Below the pieces are notes generated by a model. It was not told the DNA's origin, searched no databases, and was given only the letters and a program-made list of their open reading frames with translations. A stretch of DNA of 64,000 nt from an uncultured Gammaproteobacteria bacterium (GTDB lineage Bacteria; Pseudomonadota; Gammaproteobacteria; PS1; Pseudothioglobaceae), in assembly GCA_902606745.1 (NCBI GenBank), contig CACLHR010000002.1, positions 35,709 to 99,708 of the forward strand, given 5' to 3'. The position numbers and the translations under genes were made by a program. The number at the start of each line of letters is the position of its first letter. Positions within the stretch are counted from its first letter, which is position 1. This document shows, one piece after another, positions 26,158-36,162 of the stretch.

Positions 26158-27366
26158 ATGAAACAACAAAACATTTTATCTCAAGTCAAAAACTTAACAT
26201 TTAGCGAATTGTTGTATAACAACGAGGTAAGAGCATTTTTCTTTCAGGTCGCTACTTTTCTACTAATTGCTGGCCTGTTTTATACAATAATTGGTAATTT
26301 ATTTGACAATATCGAAGCGAGAGGAATCCATACAGGTTTCTCTTTTTTAAAGAATAGGGCAGGCTTTGATATTCTTCCATTTCTGGGTAATTATTTGCAA
26401 GACTATACGCCGGAGTCAAGCAATCTAACTGTTTTTTATGTTGGCCTCATAAATACTTTAGTTGTTGCATTTGTTGGCATAATTCTCGCAACCGTACTTG
26501 GTCTTTTTATTGGTATTGCCAGACTTTCAAATAACTACTTGGTAGCTAAGCTTGCAGGGGGCTATATAGAGCTTTTCAGAAACATTCCTGTACTTCTACA
26601 AATTTTCTTTTGGTATAACATCTTCATAAACATTTTCCCACACCCAAAAAAGAGCTTCTCTTTTTTTGAAATGGCCTTTCTTAATCAGCGCGGCCTTTAC
26701 TTACCTAAACCCGTTTTAGAAAGTGGCTTTACATTAGTAATAATAGCCTTTTTAGTAGGCATTATTTTGACTGTTGTTATGAAACGCTACTTTAAGAAAA
26801 AGCACGATGAAACGGGTGTGTACACCAGAACATTAGGCTATTCTACGTTGCTTATTTTCGGACTCCCAGCAATTTTCTTCTTACTACTTGGATCGCCGCT
26901 ACATTTTGATTTTGCAGTATTGGGTAAATTTAACCTAAAAGGGGGTATGCAAATTGTGCCTGAATTCATAGCACTCACATTTGCTCTCAGTGTTTATACA
27001 GCAACCTATATAGCAGAGGCAATCAGATCAGGCATTGAAGCTGTCGACAAGGGTCAAAAAGAGGCTGCAGCGGCTATTGGGCTAACTCAAACACAATCAC
27101 TTAAATTAATCATACTACCGCAGGCATTAAGAGTTGCAATACCGCCTACAATCAATCAGTACCTTAACTTAACTAAGAATTCCTCACTGGCGACAGCTAT
27201 TGGCTACCCTGAACTAATGGGAGCCTTTGGTGGTACTGTTTTAAACCAGGTAGGACAAGCAGTTGAAATTCTTGGAATGGCAATGCTAGTGTATCTATTC
27301 ATCTCGCTTTGTATTTCATTATTATTGAATATCGTTAACAAAAGAATGGCTATCCCAGAACGCTAA
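26158..27366 (+). CDS. aapQ: General L-amino acid ABC transporter, permease
   Basis: A 402-residue inner membrane permease with about eight hydrophobic segments. The ABC contact loop (EAA motif) is IEAVDKGQKEAAAAIGLTQTQSLKLIILPQA. The N-terminal half has TLVVAFVGIILATVLGLFIGIARLS and ELFRNIPVLLQIFFWY, typical of polar amino acid permeases. It pairs with AapM to form the channel and is followed by aapM after two bases. Confidence 0.94.
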   Translation: MKQQNILSQVKNLTFSELLYNNEVRAFFFQVATFLLIAGLFYTIIGNLFDNIEARGIHTGFSFLKNRAGFDILPFLGNYLQDYTPESSNLTVFYVGLINTLVVAFVGIILATVLGLFIGIARLSNNYLVAKLAGGYIELFRNIPVLLQIFFWYNIFINIFPHPKKSFSFFEMAFLNQRGLYLPKPVLESGFTLVIIAFLVGIILTVVMKRYFKKKHDETGVYTRTLGYSTLLIFGLPAIFFLLLGSPLHFDFAVLGKFNLKGGMQIVPEFIALTFALSVYTATYIAEAIRSGIEAVDKGQKEAAAAIGLTQTQSLKLIILPQALRVAIPPTINQYLNLTKNSSLATAIGYPELMGAFGGTVLNQVGQAVEILGMAMLVYLFISLCISLLLNIVNKRMAIPER

Positions 27367-27368
27367 TT

Positions 27369-28517
27369 ATGGCAGTAAACGAACTACAATCAACTAGAAA
27401 ACCACCAATATCACAAATTGGTGCAATTGTATGGCTTCGAACTAATCTCTTTTCCTCGTGGATAAATGGGCTTCTAACGGTTGCGTCACTTTATTTGCTT
27501 TACATTTCAATTCCACCATTATTGGATTGGATGTTCTTGAGCGCTAACTTTAATTTTGGTACTGTCAATATCCTTGGATTTGATATTAAGTTTAGTGAAG
27601 TCATGGCTGACAATGATAGTTGTGGTAAAGAGGCCGCCTGTTGGCCATTTATTTACGAAAAAATATACATGTTTATATATGGCTTTTATCCGCGTGAAGA
27701 GGTCTGGCGTCCAGATGTATTTTATGGTTTAACAGCACTGTTCATTCTGATTGTACGTTTAGTTCGAAACTACAAATACAAAAACAGAATCATTCTGTCA
27801 ATGGTAATAACTTATCCTATTGTTTCATATATTTTAATTGCTGGTGGTTTTGGTCTATTGCCGGTTGTTGAGACGCATCAATGGGGCGGTTTGCTGCTGA
27901 CTCTTATAATCGCTTCCGTTGGAATTCTTATTTCTTTCCCGATAGGAGTGGTATTAGCGCTTGGAAGGCAGTCTGACTTAAGAGTAATTAAGCTCTTTTC
28001 AACACTTTTTATTGAATTTATTCGCGCAGTTCCACTTATTACAATTCTATTTATGGCTTCATTTGTGCTTCCGTTATTTCTTGAGTCAGGCACCAATTTC
28101 GATAAACTTTTGCGAGCCTTAATCGGAATAGCGCTTTTCCAGGCTGCTTATTTTGCAGAAGTTGTACGAGGAGGCCTCCAGGCAATTCCAAAAGGTCAGT
28201 ATGAAGCCGCTGATGCCGTTGGACTGAGTTATTTCCAAAAAAATGCGCTCATTATTTTGCCTCAAGCACTGAAAATTTCGATACCAAACATTGTCGGATC
28301 ATCAATCTCCTTATTTAAGGACACAACATTGGTACTCATCATTGGCTTGATGGATATGCTTGCAATGGTAAACATGACGAGTCAAGACATTTACTGGTTG
28401 GGAAGAGAGACGGAAGGTTATGTATTTGTTACAATAGTATTTTGGGTGATATTATACTCAATGTCTCGCTACTCAAGAAAGCTAGAGATACGCTTTAACA
28501 CTGAAAATAAAGATTAA
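27369..28517 (+). CDS. aapM: General L-amino acid ABC transporter, permease
   Basis: A 382-residue inner membrane permease, partner of AapQ. The contact loop is LQAIPKGQYEAADAVGLSYFQ followed by LIILPQALKISIPN. IEFIRAVPLITILFMASFVLP matches the family. A periplasmic loop at about 60-105 contains a cysteine pair (DSCGKEAACW), possibly a disulfide. The gene is in tandem with aapQ and aapP. Confidence 0.94.
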   Translation: MAVNELQSTRKPPISQIGAIVWLRTNLFSSWINGLLTVASLYLLYISIPPLLDWMFLSANFNFGTVNILGFDIKFSEVMADNDSCGKEAACWPFIYEKIYMFIYGFYPREEVWRPDVFYGLTALFILIVRLVRNYKYKNRIILSMVITYPIVSYILIAGGFGLLPVVETHQWGGLLLTLIIASVGILISFPIGVVLALGRQSDLRVIKLFSTLFIEFIRAVPLITILFMASFVLPLFLESGTNFDKLLRALIGIALFQAAYFAEVVRGGLQAIPKGQYEAADAVGLSYFQKNALIILPQALKISIPNIVGSSISLFKDTTLVLIIGLMDMLAMVNMTSQDIYWLGRETEGYVFVTIVFWVILYSMSRYSRKLEIRFNTENKD

Positions 28518-28531
28518 CAAAGGTAATAAAA

Positions 28532-29293
28532 ATGGAAACAGAAAACAACAAATCTAATATTATTGAAATAAGCGAATTAAACAAATGGTATGGCGACTTT
28601 CATGCACTAAAAAACATCAATATGAATGTTAAAGAGGGTGAAATAATTGTTGTCTGTGGGCCTTCAGGTAGCGGAAAATCAACACTTATAAGGTGCGTTA
28701 ATTTCCTTGAAAAGTTCCAAGAAGGAAATATAGTAGTTTCTGGTACAGAACTAACAGACGACGCACAAAAAATAAGAAAAATTAGAAGTGAAGTGGCCAT
28801 GGTATTTCAGCACTTTAATCTATTTCCCCATCTAACAATTGTAGACAATCTAACTCTAGCACCTATATGGGTTCACAATGAAACCAAAGAAGAGGCTAGA
28901 GAGAAGGCACTAAAATTCCTAGAAAGGGTTGATATAAAAGAGCAAGCTGAAAAATACCCGAATCAATTGAGTGGAGGGCAACAACAAAGGGTTGCAATAG
29001 CAAGATCATTGTGTACATCACCTAAAATAATGCTATTTGACGAACCAACATCGGCTCTAGACCCCGAAATGATCTCTGAAGTATTAGATGTAATGGTCGA
29101 ACTGGCAAAAGGGGGCATCACTATGATCTGTGTCACCCATGAGATGGGCTTTGCAAGGAAAATGGCAAATCGTATTATATTTATGGATGAAGGGCAAATA
29201 GTTGAGGAAAATGACCCTATAAACTTCTTTAAGAATCCAGAGTCAGATCGTTTACAGCTGTTTTTAAGTCAAATACTTACGCACGACGAATAA
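28532..29293 (+). CDS. aapP: General L-amino acid ABC transporter, ATP-binding protein
   Basis: A 253-residue ATPase that powers AapQM. Walker A is GPSGSGKST at 43-51, the signature is LSGGQQQRVAIARSL, Walker B is IMLFDEPTSALDPE, and the H-loop is VTHEMGFA. It is the last gene of aapJQMP. The AT-rich 144 bases after it include a TATAAT at 29399-29404 that could serve the next gene. Confidence 0.96.
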   Translation: METENNKSNIIEISELNKWYGDFHALKNINMNVKEGEIIVVCGPSGSGKSTLIRCVNFLEKFQEGNIVVSGTELTDDAQKIRKIRSEVAMVFQHFNLFPHLTIVDNLTLAPIWVHNETKEEAREKALKFLERVDIKEQAEKYPNQLSGGQQQRVAIARSLCTSPKIMLFDEPTSALDPEMISEVLDVMVELAKGGITMICVTHEMGFARKMANRIIFMDEGQIVEENDPINFFKNPESDRLQLFLSQILTHDE

Positions 29294-29437
29294 AAAAAAA
29301 TTAAAAAAAATCACTATATTTGATAGTAAAAAACTGCAAAAAATCTAATTATTGTTAATTCAAACCAATAATGCATAGCAAAAACAAGCAATCAGCTATA
29401 TAATTCGCTCAAACATTAATAATATCCACTATAACGA

Positions 29438-29836
29438 ATGTTTAAGTTCTTAAAAAAAGAAGAGTCAATAGAAGAGCCAGTAATCAAACAATCAGATGAC
29501 TGGACAAAAGAAATCAAGAGAAGTCAAAAGATCGGTCGAGAGGTTGAACAGCTATCCTTTATTTATGATAATGAAAAGGATAATTTAATATTCGGGACTA
29601 AGCAGGGACTAAGTAGAGATCATCTTCAAATATTGAAGAATTGTAAAAGTGAGAGTAGTGCAATTGAACTTATGAAAATTCTTAATAGAACAAATAAATC
29701 AAAATTTAAAAATACAATTATTAACCCATTAATTGAAAATGGCTTCTTTGAACTTACAAATCCTAATAAACCTAAAAGTCCAACTCAAAAATACAGATTA
29801 ACAAGTAAATTTGTAAGGCCCAGGATCAAGTCCTAG
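29438..29836 (+). CDS. Orphan winged-helix protein related to the Fic/RecG-like C-terminal domain
   Basis: A 132-residue protein. Residues about 62-125 look like the winged-helix domain found at the C-terminus of some Fic proteins and AlbA-type predicted regulators: helices ILKNCKSESSAIELMKIL and KSKFKNTIINPLIENGFFEL, then a wing with NKPKSPTQKYRLT. The pattern NPLIExGxxE...PxSPxQKY is the recognisable part. The first 60 residues are charged and have no known domain. No partner enzyme is attached or adjacent, so a regulator role is inference. Confidence 0.6.
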   Translation: MFKFLKKEESIEEPVIKQSDDWTKEIKRSQKIGREVEQLSFIYDNEKDNLIFGTKQGLSRDHLQILKNCKSESSAIELMKILNRTNKSKFKNTIINPLIENGFFELTNPNKPKSPTQKYRLTSKFVRPRIKS

Positions 29837-30253
29837 TCTTAAAAGAACTTAATTACCTCTTTTTAAGAAAAATTTGTATCAAATTTAAGAACTACTTTCA
29901 TATTTCCTTTTATTCTTTCTTTTGTAATTTTTCTTTACCAAACCCTATTCTAACTAATAATATTGCCTTAAATCGAAAATTTCGAGCTCAACTTATAACT
30001 CTTTGTTTTTTCTAGTTTTTATCTATGTTTAAGTCTTTTTTTTAGTATTTTATCTAATATTTTTATTATTCTTTTCGCATAATTTATATTATGTTAAATA
30101 TATTATGATTATTGTTATAAGTCATATTTTTAACATTTATATTTCACTACCCTATTGTTAAATATCATATTCAATGGATAATGTTCTCCTTAGTCCCTCT
30201 TTTTTATAAGTTAGTTTATTTAATTTACTTACTTAGTCCCGGAATGCATTAAA
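29837..30253. other. 417-base AT-rich, pyrimidine-rich intergenic region
   Basis: There is no coding frame, RNA gene or clear terminator here. The plus strand is rich in runs of T and CTT, unlike most of the window. It probably contains the promoter of the downstream transporter gene. It could be decayed coding sequence, but no protein similarity was recognised in any frame. Confidence 0.4.
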
Positions 30254-31123
30254 TTGAATACAAATCAACAAAACTATTTACTTTTATCTTTATTAATTTT
30301 GATTTGGGGATCATCATTTCTTCTGATTAATCGTAGTCTTTTGTCTTTTTCGCCAGAGCAAATTGTTGGTTATAGGCTTCTTATTGGTTCTTTGGTGATG
30401 GTTTGTATTGCTTTTTTTAATGGTAAATCATTGCCTAGTTCCCTACTCCCCTGGCTTCATTTCAGTATTTTCGCAGTTATTGGCAATGTCTTTCCATATA
30501 TTCTTATAGCCAAGGGACAGGTAAACATTTCGTCAGGTATGGCTGGCTTACTTATGGCAGTTATGCCTTTAGCTACTTTAATATTAGCTCACTTTTTTAT
30601 ACCTAATGACAAATTGAACCGTTACAAAATCATTGGCTTTGTATTAGGTATTTCAGGTGTTATTTTTATTTTAGGCCCCACTCTAAATGACAATAGTAAT
30701 ACTGTTTTTGGAATATTGCTAGTACTTGCAGCCGCTTGTTCTTATGCTGTAAACACTATTTTTGCAACTCGTCTGCCTTCTTATGATCCTCTTGTATCTA
30801 GTTCTTGTGTTCTTATCCTAGCTAGTGTTATTTCTTTTTTAATTTGGCCTGATATTTTTTATTTTAAATTTGTCGACCTTTCCCTAATTAGTGGTTTTAG
30901 TATGTTATTGCTAGGGATATTTCCCACAGCTATAGCGTTGGTAATTTACTTTAATATTGTCAATAGCGCAGGCGCTACCTTTCTTTCAAATATTAATTAT
31001 CTTATACCAGTTGTTGCTTTTTTTCTTGGTGCTTTTGTTCTAGGTGAGTCAATTCTTTGGCATAATATACTTGCTTTATTACTAATTATTTCTGGTATTT
31101 TCATTTCACGATTTAGAATTTAA
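30254..31123 (+). CDS. DMT superfamily (EamA) transporter
   Basis: A 289-residue inner membrane protein with about ten hydrophobic segments arranged as two EamA repeats. The N-terminal LILIWGSSFLLINRSL is typical of the first helix, and GLLMAVMPLATLILAHFF and the second-half VVAFFLGAFVLGES fit the family. Substrates of EamA exporters include amino acids and metabolites; none can be named here. The start appears to be TTG at 30254, since the nearest upstream ATG is out of use (stop two codons later). Confidence 0.88.
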   Translation: MNTNQQNYLLLSLLILIWGSSFLLINRSLLSFSPEQIVGYRLLIGSLVMVCIAFFNGKSLPSSLLPWLHFSIFAVIGNVFPYILIAKGQVNISSGMAGLLMAVMPLATLILAHFFIPNDKLNRYKIIGFVLGISGVIFILGPTLNDNSNTVFGILLVLAAACSYAVNTIFATRLPSYDPLVSSSCVLILASVISFLIWPDIFYFKFVDLSLISGFSMLLLGIFPTAIALVIYFNIVNSAGATFLSNINYLIPVVAFFLGAFVLGESILWHNILALLLIISGIFISRFRI

Positions 31124-31247
31124 ATCCATCAACTTTCTTTTTATATTAATACTCCTTTTTTCATAATTTTTTTATATTTTTTATTATTATTTTTCCTTTC
31201 TTTTCAATCTCTTAATTAGTTTTTAGATTTCTTTTTAAATTTTGTTA

Positions 31248-31276
31248 TTGCATCTATTTTAAATATATACTATATT
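31248..31276 (+). promoter_or_regulatory. Promoter of the nrdAB operon
   Basis: A -35 TTGCAT (31248-31253) and -10 TATATT (31271-31276) are separated by 17 bases. The -10 sits inside the first NrdR-like box, so a bound repressor would block RNA polymerase. It is 56 bases before the nrdA start. Confidence 0.6.
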
Positions 31277-31314
31277 TAGTGTATATTAACTGACGGAAAC
31301 ACTAAATGTAGTAC
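31267..31314. promoter_or_regulatory. Two NrdR-like boxes upstream of nrdA
   Basis: ATACTATATTTAGTGT (31267-31282) matches the palindromic consensus ACACTATATATAGTGT at 14 of 16 positions; ACACTAAATGTAGTAC (31299-31314) matches at 12 of 16. Their starts are 32 bases apart, three helical turns, which is the spacing known for NrdR tandem sites. NrdR represses ribonucleotide reductase genes when dATP is plentiful. nrdR itself is not in the window. Confidence 0.78.
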
Positions 31315-31331
31315 CCAACTAGGAGAGGAGT

Positions 31332-33647
31332 TTGGAGCAAGATATACAAGCAATTAAAGAAAGAAAAATAGATCAAGATATACAAGTAATCAAAAGGGAT
31401 GGAACAAGAGAATCTATTGATCTCGAAAAAATTCACCGTGTTGTACATTGGGCTTCACAAGATCTAGAAAATATTTCAGTTTCTCAAGTTGAAATCAACT
31501 CTCAAATAGCGTTTTTTGATGGCATTAAAACTGAAGACATTCACGAAACAATTATTAAATCCGCAGCTGATTTAATTTCAACAGAAGTTCCAGATTATCA
31601 ATATCTAGCAGCAAGACTTGCAATATTTCATTTAAGAAAAAAAGCATTTAAATCCTTTACTCCACCATCACTTATTCACCACGTAATAAATCTTACTGAT
31701 TTGGGTATTTATGATAAAGATATTTTAAAAAAATATAACAAAACTGAGTTTAAAGAGCTTGACAATTATATTGATCATTGGCGTGATATGAATTTTTCCT
31801 ATGCTGCTGTCAAACAATTAGAAGGTAAATATTTAGTTCAAAATCGTGTAACTGGAGAAATTTTTGAATCTCCGCAATTTCTCTACATGTTAGCTGGAAT
31901 GTGTCTCTTTCAAGACTATAAAGGAAAAGCAAGACTAGACATTGTAAAGCGTTTTTATGAAGCTACCTCTACGTTTAAAATCTCATTACCAACGCCAATA
32001 ATGGCTGGTGTTCGCACACCTACTCGACAATTCTCTTCTTGTGTTTTGATAGAAACTGATGATGATCTTGATTCAATTAGTGCTTCTTCAGGAGCTATTG
32101 TTAAATATGTTTCTCAGCGCGCTGGAATAGGCATTAATGGTGGTAGAATTCGTGCACTTGGTAGTCCTATAAGAGGAGGCGAGGCTACTCATACTGGCTG
32201 TATACCTTTTTTTAAGCATTTTCATACAGCTGTCAAATCTTGCTCACAAGGAGGAGTTAGAGGAGGAGCAGCTACCCTCTTCTACCCATTGTGGCACCTA
32301 GAAGTAGAAGGTTTATTGGTACTAAAAAACAATACCGGTACTGATGAAAATAGGATTAGGCATCTAGATTACGGAGTGCAGTTTAACGGTTTAATGTATC
32401 AACGTTTTTTAGCTGATGGCGATATAACTCTATTTTCTCCAAATGATGTTCCAGGTTTGTATGATGCATTCTTTGCTGATCAAATTAAATTTAAAAAACT
32501 TTATGAAAAGTATGAGAAAGATAAAACTATTAGAAAAGAAAAGATAAAGGCTAGGGACTTATTTTCTAAATTTATGAAAGAACGAGCTAATACTGGTCGT
32601 ATCTATCTTCAGAACGTAGACCATTGTAATACACATGGTGCTTTTGATGCCAACCTTGCTCCTATTAAACAATCTAATCTATGTATGGAAATTACTCTGC
32701 CCACTAAACCACTTTTTTCTGTGCAGGATGAAAATGGTGAAGTGGCACTTTGTACTCTTTCAGCTGTTAACCTAGGTGCATTAGAGAGTTTGGATGAATT
32801 AGAGGACATTACTGAAATTATTGTACGATCACTGGACTCTTTGCTAGACTATCAAGATTATCCTATTAAAGCGGCTGAGTTAGCGAGCAAGAATCGCCGT
32901 ACTCTGGGTATTGGAGTGACTAATTTAGCTTATTATTTGGCTAAAAATGATGCTAAGTATTCTGACGGCTCTGGTAATGAATTGATTCATAAAACCTTTG
33001 AAGCTCTTCAATTTTATTCCCTAAAAGCTTCAAACAAATTAGCTAATGATTTTGGCGCATGCCCTCTTTTTTCTGAAACACAATATGCAAAAGGTATTTT
33101 TCCTGTCGATAGCTATAAAAAAGATATTGATAAGTTTTGTAGCACTAAACTAAATCTAGACTGGGAATCTTTACGTAAAGATATTAAAGCTACAGGCCTA
33201 AGAAACTCTACTCTAACAGCCTTAATGCCTTGTGAAAGTTCATCTCAAATTTCTAATTCAACTAACGGAATTGAACCTCCTAGAGGATTTGTTTCTATCA
33301 AGCAATCTAAAGATGGAATATTAAAACAAGTTGTACCTGAATATGAGAAATTTCATAAAAAATATGAGTTATTATGGGACATTAAAGACAATGAAGGTTA
33401 TCTGCAATTATGCGCCATTATGCAAAAATTTGTAGATCAATCTATTTCTACTAATACTCACTATGATCCCTCTCAATTTGAAGGGGGTAAGGTGCCAATG
33501 AAACTTTTCTTAATGGACCTTCTTAAGGCATATAAATATGGCATAAAGACTCTTTATTACCATACAACTAGAGATGGTGCGAGCGATGATCAGAATAACA
33601 ATAAGTCCACCGATGACGATTGCGAGGATGGTGTCTGTAAGCTCTAA
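31332..33647 (+). CDS. nrdA: Ribonucleoside-diphosphate reductase class Ia, alpha subunit
   Basis: A 771-residue catalytic subunit that reduces ribonucleotides to deoxyribonucleotides. An N-terminal ATP-cone (VIKRDGTRESIDLEKI...) at about 18-105 implies allosteric activity control by ATP/dATP. The redox cysteines (FSSCVL, EVALCTL), the radical-site motif NLCMEI, MPCESSSQISNSTNGIEPPRG, and the C-terminal shuttle pair CEDGVC are present. It starts with TTG directly after a strong AGGAGAGGAG ribosome-binding site (31321-31330); an in-frame stop lies just upstream and the next Met is far inside. Confidence 0.96.
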   Translation: MEQDIQAIKERKIDQDIQVIKRDGTRESIDLEKIHRVVHWASQDLENISVSQVEINSQIAFFDGIKTEDIHETIIKSAADLISTEVPDYQYLAARLAIFHLRKKAFKSFTPPSLIHHVINLTDLGIYDKDILKKYNKTEFKELDNYIDHWRDMNFSYAAVKQLEGKYLVQNRVTGEIFESPQFLYMLAGMCLFQDYKGKARLDIVKRFYEATSTFKISLPTPIMAGVRTPTRQFSSCVLIETDDDLDSISASSGAIVKYVSQRAGIGINGGRIRALGSPIRGGEATHTGCIPFFKHFHTAVKSCSQGGVRGGAATLFYPLWHLEVEGLLVLKNNTGTDENRIRHLDYGVQFNGLMYQRFLADGDITLFSPNDVPGLYDAFFADQIKFKKLYEKYEKDKTIRKEKIKARDLFSKFMKERANTGRIYLQNVDHCNTHGAFDANLAPIKQSNLCMEITLPTKPLFSVQDENGEVALCTLSAVNLGALESLDELEDITEIIVRSLDSLLDYQDYPIKAAELASKNRRTLGIGVTNLAYYLAKNDAKYSDGSGNELIHKTFEALQFYSLKASNKLANDFGACPLFSETQYAKGIFPVDSYKKDIDKFCSTKLNLDWESLRKDIKATGLRNSTLTALMPCESSSQISNSTNGIEPPRGFVSIKQSKDGILKQVVPEYEKFHKKYELLWDIKDNEGYLQLCAIMQKFVDQSISTNTHYDPSQFEGGKVPMKLFLMDLLKAYKYGIKTLYYHTTRDGASDDQNNNKSTDDDCEDGVCKL

Positions 33648-33656
33648 AAGTGAATT

Positions 33657-34793
33657 ATGTCATATAGTATCTTCAATCAAAAAATAAACGATACATTAAC
33701 TGAGCCGATGTTTTTTGGTGATTCAGTTAACGTTGCGCGTTTTGATCAGCAAAAATTTGAAATGTTCGAAAAGCTTACGGAAAAACAGCTTTCTTTTTTT
33801 TGGCGCCCTGAAGAAATTGATGTCTCTAAAGATAAGATAGACTTTGCAAAATTAAGGCCCAATGAAAAGCATATTTTTATTTCTAATTTACAGTACCAAA
33901 TCTTGCTTGACTCTGTCCAAGGTCGCTCACCAAACATTGCTTTTTTGCCCATAGTTTCACTGCCGGAATTGGAAAACTGGATTGAAACTTGGTCATTTTC
34001 TGAGACAATCCATTCTCGATCTTATACACATATCATTCGAGCGATAATGAATGAGCCAAGTGTGGTTTTTGATGAAATAATGAAGACCGATGAAATTATT
34101 CAACGCGCTACAAGTGTTTCTGAGAACTATGATGAACTCATTAAATATTCTCAAGCCTACTTGCTTCATGGTGAAGGCAAGCATGAATTTAATAATGAAA
34201 AACTTGATGTCAGTCTATATGGCCTAAAGCGACTTCTTTATTTAACCATTATGTCTGTTAATATCTTAGAAGCAGTCCGCTTTTATGTGAGCTTTGCTTG
34301 TTCGTTTGCCTTTGCTGAGAGAAAAGTTATGGAAGGTAATGCAAAAATTATCAAATTAATTGCTCGTGATGAAGCTTTGCATTTAACAGGTACTCAGCAC
34401 ATGATCAATTTAATGCGAGATGGTAAGGACGACCCGGACATGAAAAAAATCGCTAAAGAGTGTGAATCTGAAGTAATACAAATGTTTAAAGATGCAGCTA
34501 AACAAGAAAAGGAATGGGCGGAATACTTGTTCCGCGACGGTTCAATGATAGGTCTAAATGCTGAAATACTGAAACAATACCTAGAGTACATTACCAATGT
34601 AAGAATGGAAGCGTTAAATATGAAACCTATCTTTAAAGAAAATACCAACCCTCTTCCATGGATGAATCACTGGCTAGATTCTGACATTGTTCAAGTTGCA
34701 CCTCAAGAAACAGAGATAACCTCTTATTTAGTAAGTGCCATTGATAACACAATGAGCTCAGAGGATGAAGACTTTAGTGACTTTAAGTTATAA
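33657..34793 (+). CDS. nrdB: Ribonucleoside-diphosphate reductase class Ia, beta subunit
   Basis: A 378-residue diiron-tyrosyl radical subunit, close to the length of E. coli NrdB (376). Iron ligands and the radical tyrosine are recognisable in [15 protein letters not shown] (Glu, His, Tyr), [14 protein letters not shown] and [14 protein letters not shown]. It is 9 bases after nrdA and forms the active enzyme with it. Confidence 0.97.
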   Translation: MSYSIFNQKINDTLTEPMFFGDSVNVARFDQQKFEMFEKLTEKQLSFFWRPEEIDVSKDKIDFAKLRPNEKHIFISNLQYQILLDSVQGRSPNIAFLPIVSLPELENWIETWSFSETIHSRSYTHIIRAIMNEPSVVFDEIMKTDEIIQRATSVSENYDELIKYSQAYLLHGEGKHEFNNEKLDVSLYGLKRLLYLTIMSVNILEAVRFYVSFACSFAFAERKVMEGNAKIIKLIARDEALHLTGTQHMINLMRDGKDDPDMKKIAKECESEVIQMFKDAAKQEKEWAEYLFRDGSMIGLNAEILKQYLEYITNVRMEALNMKPIFKENTNPLPWMNHWLDSDIVQVAPQETEITSYLVSAIDNTMSSEDEDFSDFKL

Positions 34794-34810
34794 ATGTTGC
34801 CAATAATTAG

Positions 34811-35074
34811 ATGTTCATAATTGATGTTGACAATATTAATGGAAAGACAGAGTCGCTTTATGTTTTTGGTGATGAATCAATCTTAACCGAACTTGAAGCC
34901 CACAATGTGCTTATAAACTACAGTTGTAGGCAGGGTCATTGTGGTAGCTGTATTTTAAAATTGGTAGATGGTGAAGTGCTTCACCAGGAATGTCTTGTTC
35001 CACTGGCAGAAGGAGAGATACTTGCTTGCCAATCAAAACCAACAACGGATATTAAAATCGCAACCAAAGATTAA
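34811..35074 (+). CDS. yfaE: 2Fe-2S ferredoxin, YfaE type
   Basis: An 87-residue plant-type ferredoxin with the ligand pattern C-x4-C-x2-C (SCRQGHCGSC) and a distal Cys in ILACQ. In E. coli the YfaE gene follows nrdB, and the protein delivers electrons for making and repairing the NrdB diiron-tyrosyl cofactor. The same order here supports that role. It overlaps the convergent selU gene by 4 bases. Confidence 0.93.
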   Translation: MFIIDVDNINGKTESLYVFGDESILTELEAHNVLINYSCRQGHCGSCILKLVDGEVLHQECLVPLAEGEILACQSKPTTDIKIATKD

Positions 35075-36162
35075 ACTGTTTTTTTCAGGTATTCAAAAAC
35101 AGCTTTGGAATCACCCTGAAATATTATTCTGTGCTTTTTTTTGTTGATTTGGTAGTTGTACATTGGATCATAATAACTCACTAAAAGTGACTCAATAAGG
35201 GGAACGTATTCACTCAGATCGTTTAAATTTTGATGCTTTTGAATCGCATTGTTAAGAACCTTTAAGAGCTCTTTGTAACGAGCTGTTCCTAAACGTTTTT
35301 TAATTTTATAAAGGCTATTTTTCCAATAATTAGCATAATTTTCAAAACCATTTTTACTATCAACTGAACAATAGTTATCAAGCATATCAGTGACATATGT
35401 TTTTAGGCTTAGTTTTACACGTTCCTCAAGATTTGCTGTTAGAACAACTATATTCGACTTAACAGATCTAGTTCTTAAGCAGCTAGGTAAATATATAGTT
35501 CCAATATTGTTACCTTCATCTTCAATCAATAAAAAGCTATTTTTCTGTTTTTGAATCAGTTCTATGGATAGTGAATTTTCAAAATCTATTTGTGTTGGTT
35601 GAGAACTGACATTATTTCCAAATGCGGACCCTCGATGATTAGCTAAACCTTCTAAGTCAATATTATTACCAAATTTATTCAGCAATAAAGTTTTACCACA
35701 GCCCGTCTGCCCAGCGATAACTATAAAGTTTTTACTATTAGTTATTCTGTTGGATTCTTCCATAAGATAATGGCGCATAGCCTTATATCCGCCCTTAACT
35801 CTAGGATAATTTATACCTGAATAATCAAAAATCCATTTCTGTACAATTTCTGACCTTAATCCTCCTCGAAAACAATAAAGAACTCCTGATGGGTTTTGAT
35901 TAATAAAGTTCATCCAATTATCAATTCTTTGTTTTTTTATCTTGCCACTAACTAATTGGTGTCCCAATTCTATTGCAGAAAGTTGACCGTTTTTTTTGAA
36001 GTTACGTCCAACTAGATGTCTCTCATTGTCAACCATTAAAGGGACATTGAAAGAACTTGGAAAAGATCCTCGACTATATTCAACTGGCGCACGGACATCC
36101 ATTAATGGTGTATTGTTTTCAAATAACAGCTGAAAATTATCTACCTCTAATCGATCAATCAT
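35071..36162 (-). CDS. selU: tRNA 2-selenouridine synthase
   Basis: A 363-residue protein (also called MnmH or YbbB) that converts 2-thiouridine to 2-selenouridine at the wobble position of Lys, Glu and Gln tRNAs, through geranylation. An N-terminal rhodanese domain has the catalytic C97 in LYCFRGGLRS, the same number as in E. coli. A P-loop domain has GQTGCGKT at 151-158 and NHRGSAFG. It overlaps selD by 4 bases, forming a selenium operon. Confidence 0.94.
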   Translation of the reverse strand: MIDRLEVDNFQLLFENNTPLMDVRAPVEYSRGSFPSSFNVPLMVDNERHLVGRNFKKNGQLSAIELGHQLVSGKIKKQRIDNWMNFINQNPSGVLYCFRGGLRSEIVQKWIFDYSGINYPRVKGGYKAMRHYLMEESNRITNSKNFIVIAGQTGCGKTLLLNKFGNNIDLEGLANHRGSAFGNNVSSQPTQIDFENSLSIELIQKQKNSFLLIEDEGNNIGTIYLPSCLRTRSVKSNIVVLTANLEERVKLSLKTYVTDMLDNYCSVDSKNGFENYANYWKNSLYKIKKRLGTARYKELLKVLNNAIQKHQNLNDLSEYVPLIESLLVSYYDPMYNYQINKKKHRIIFQGDSKAVFEYLKKTV

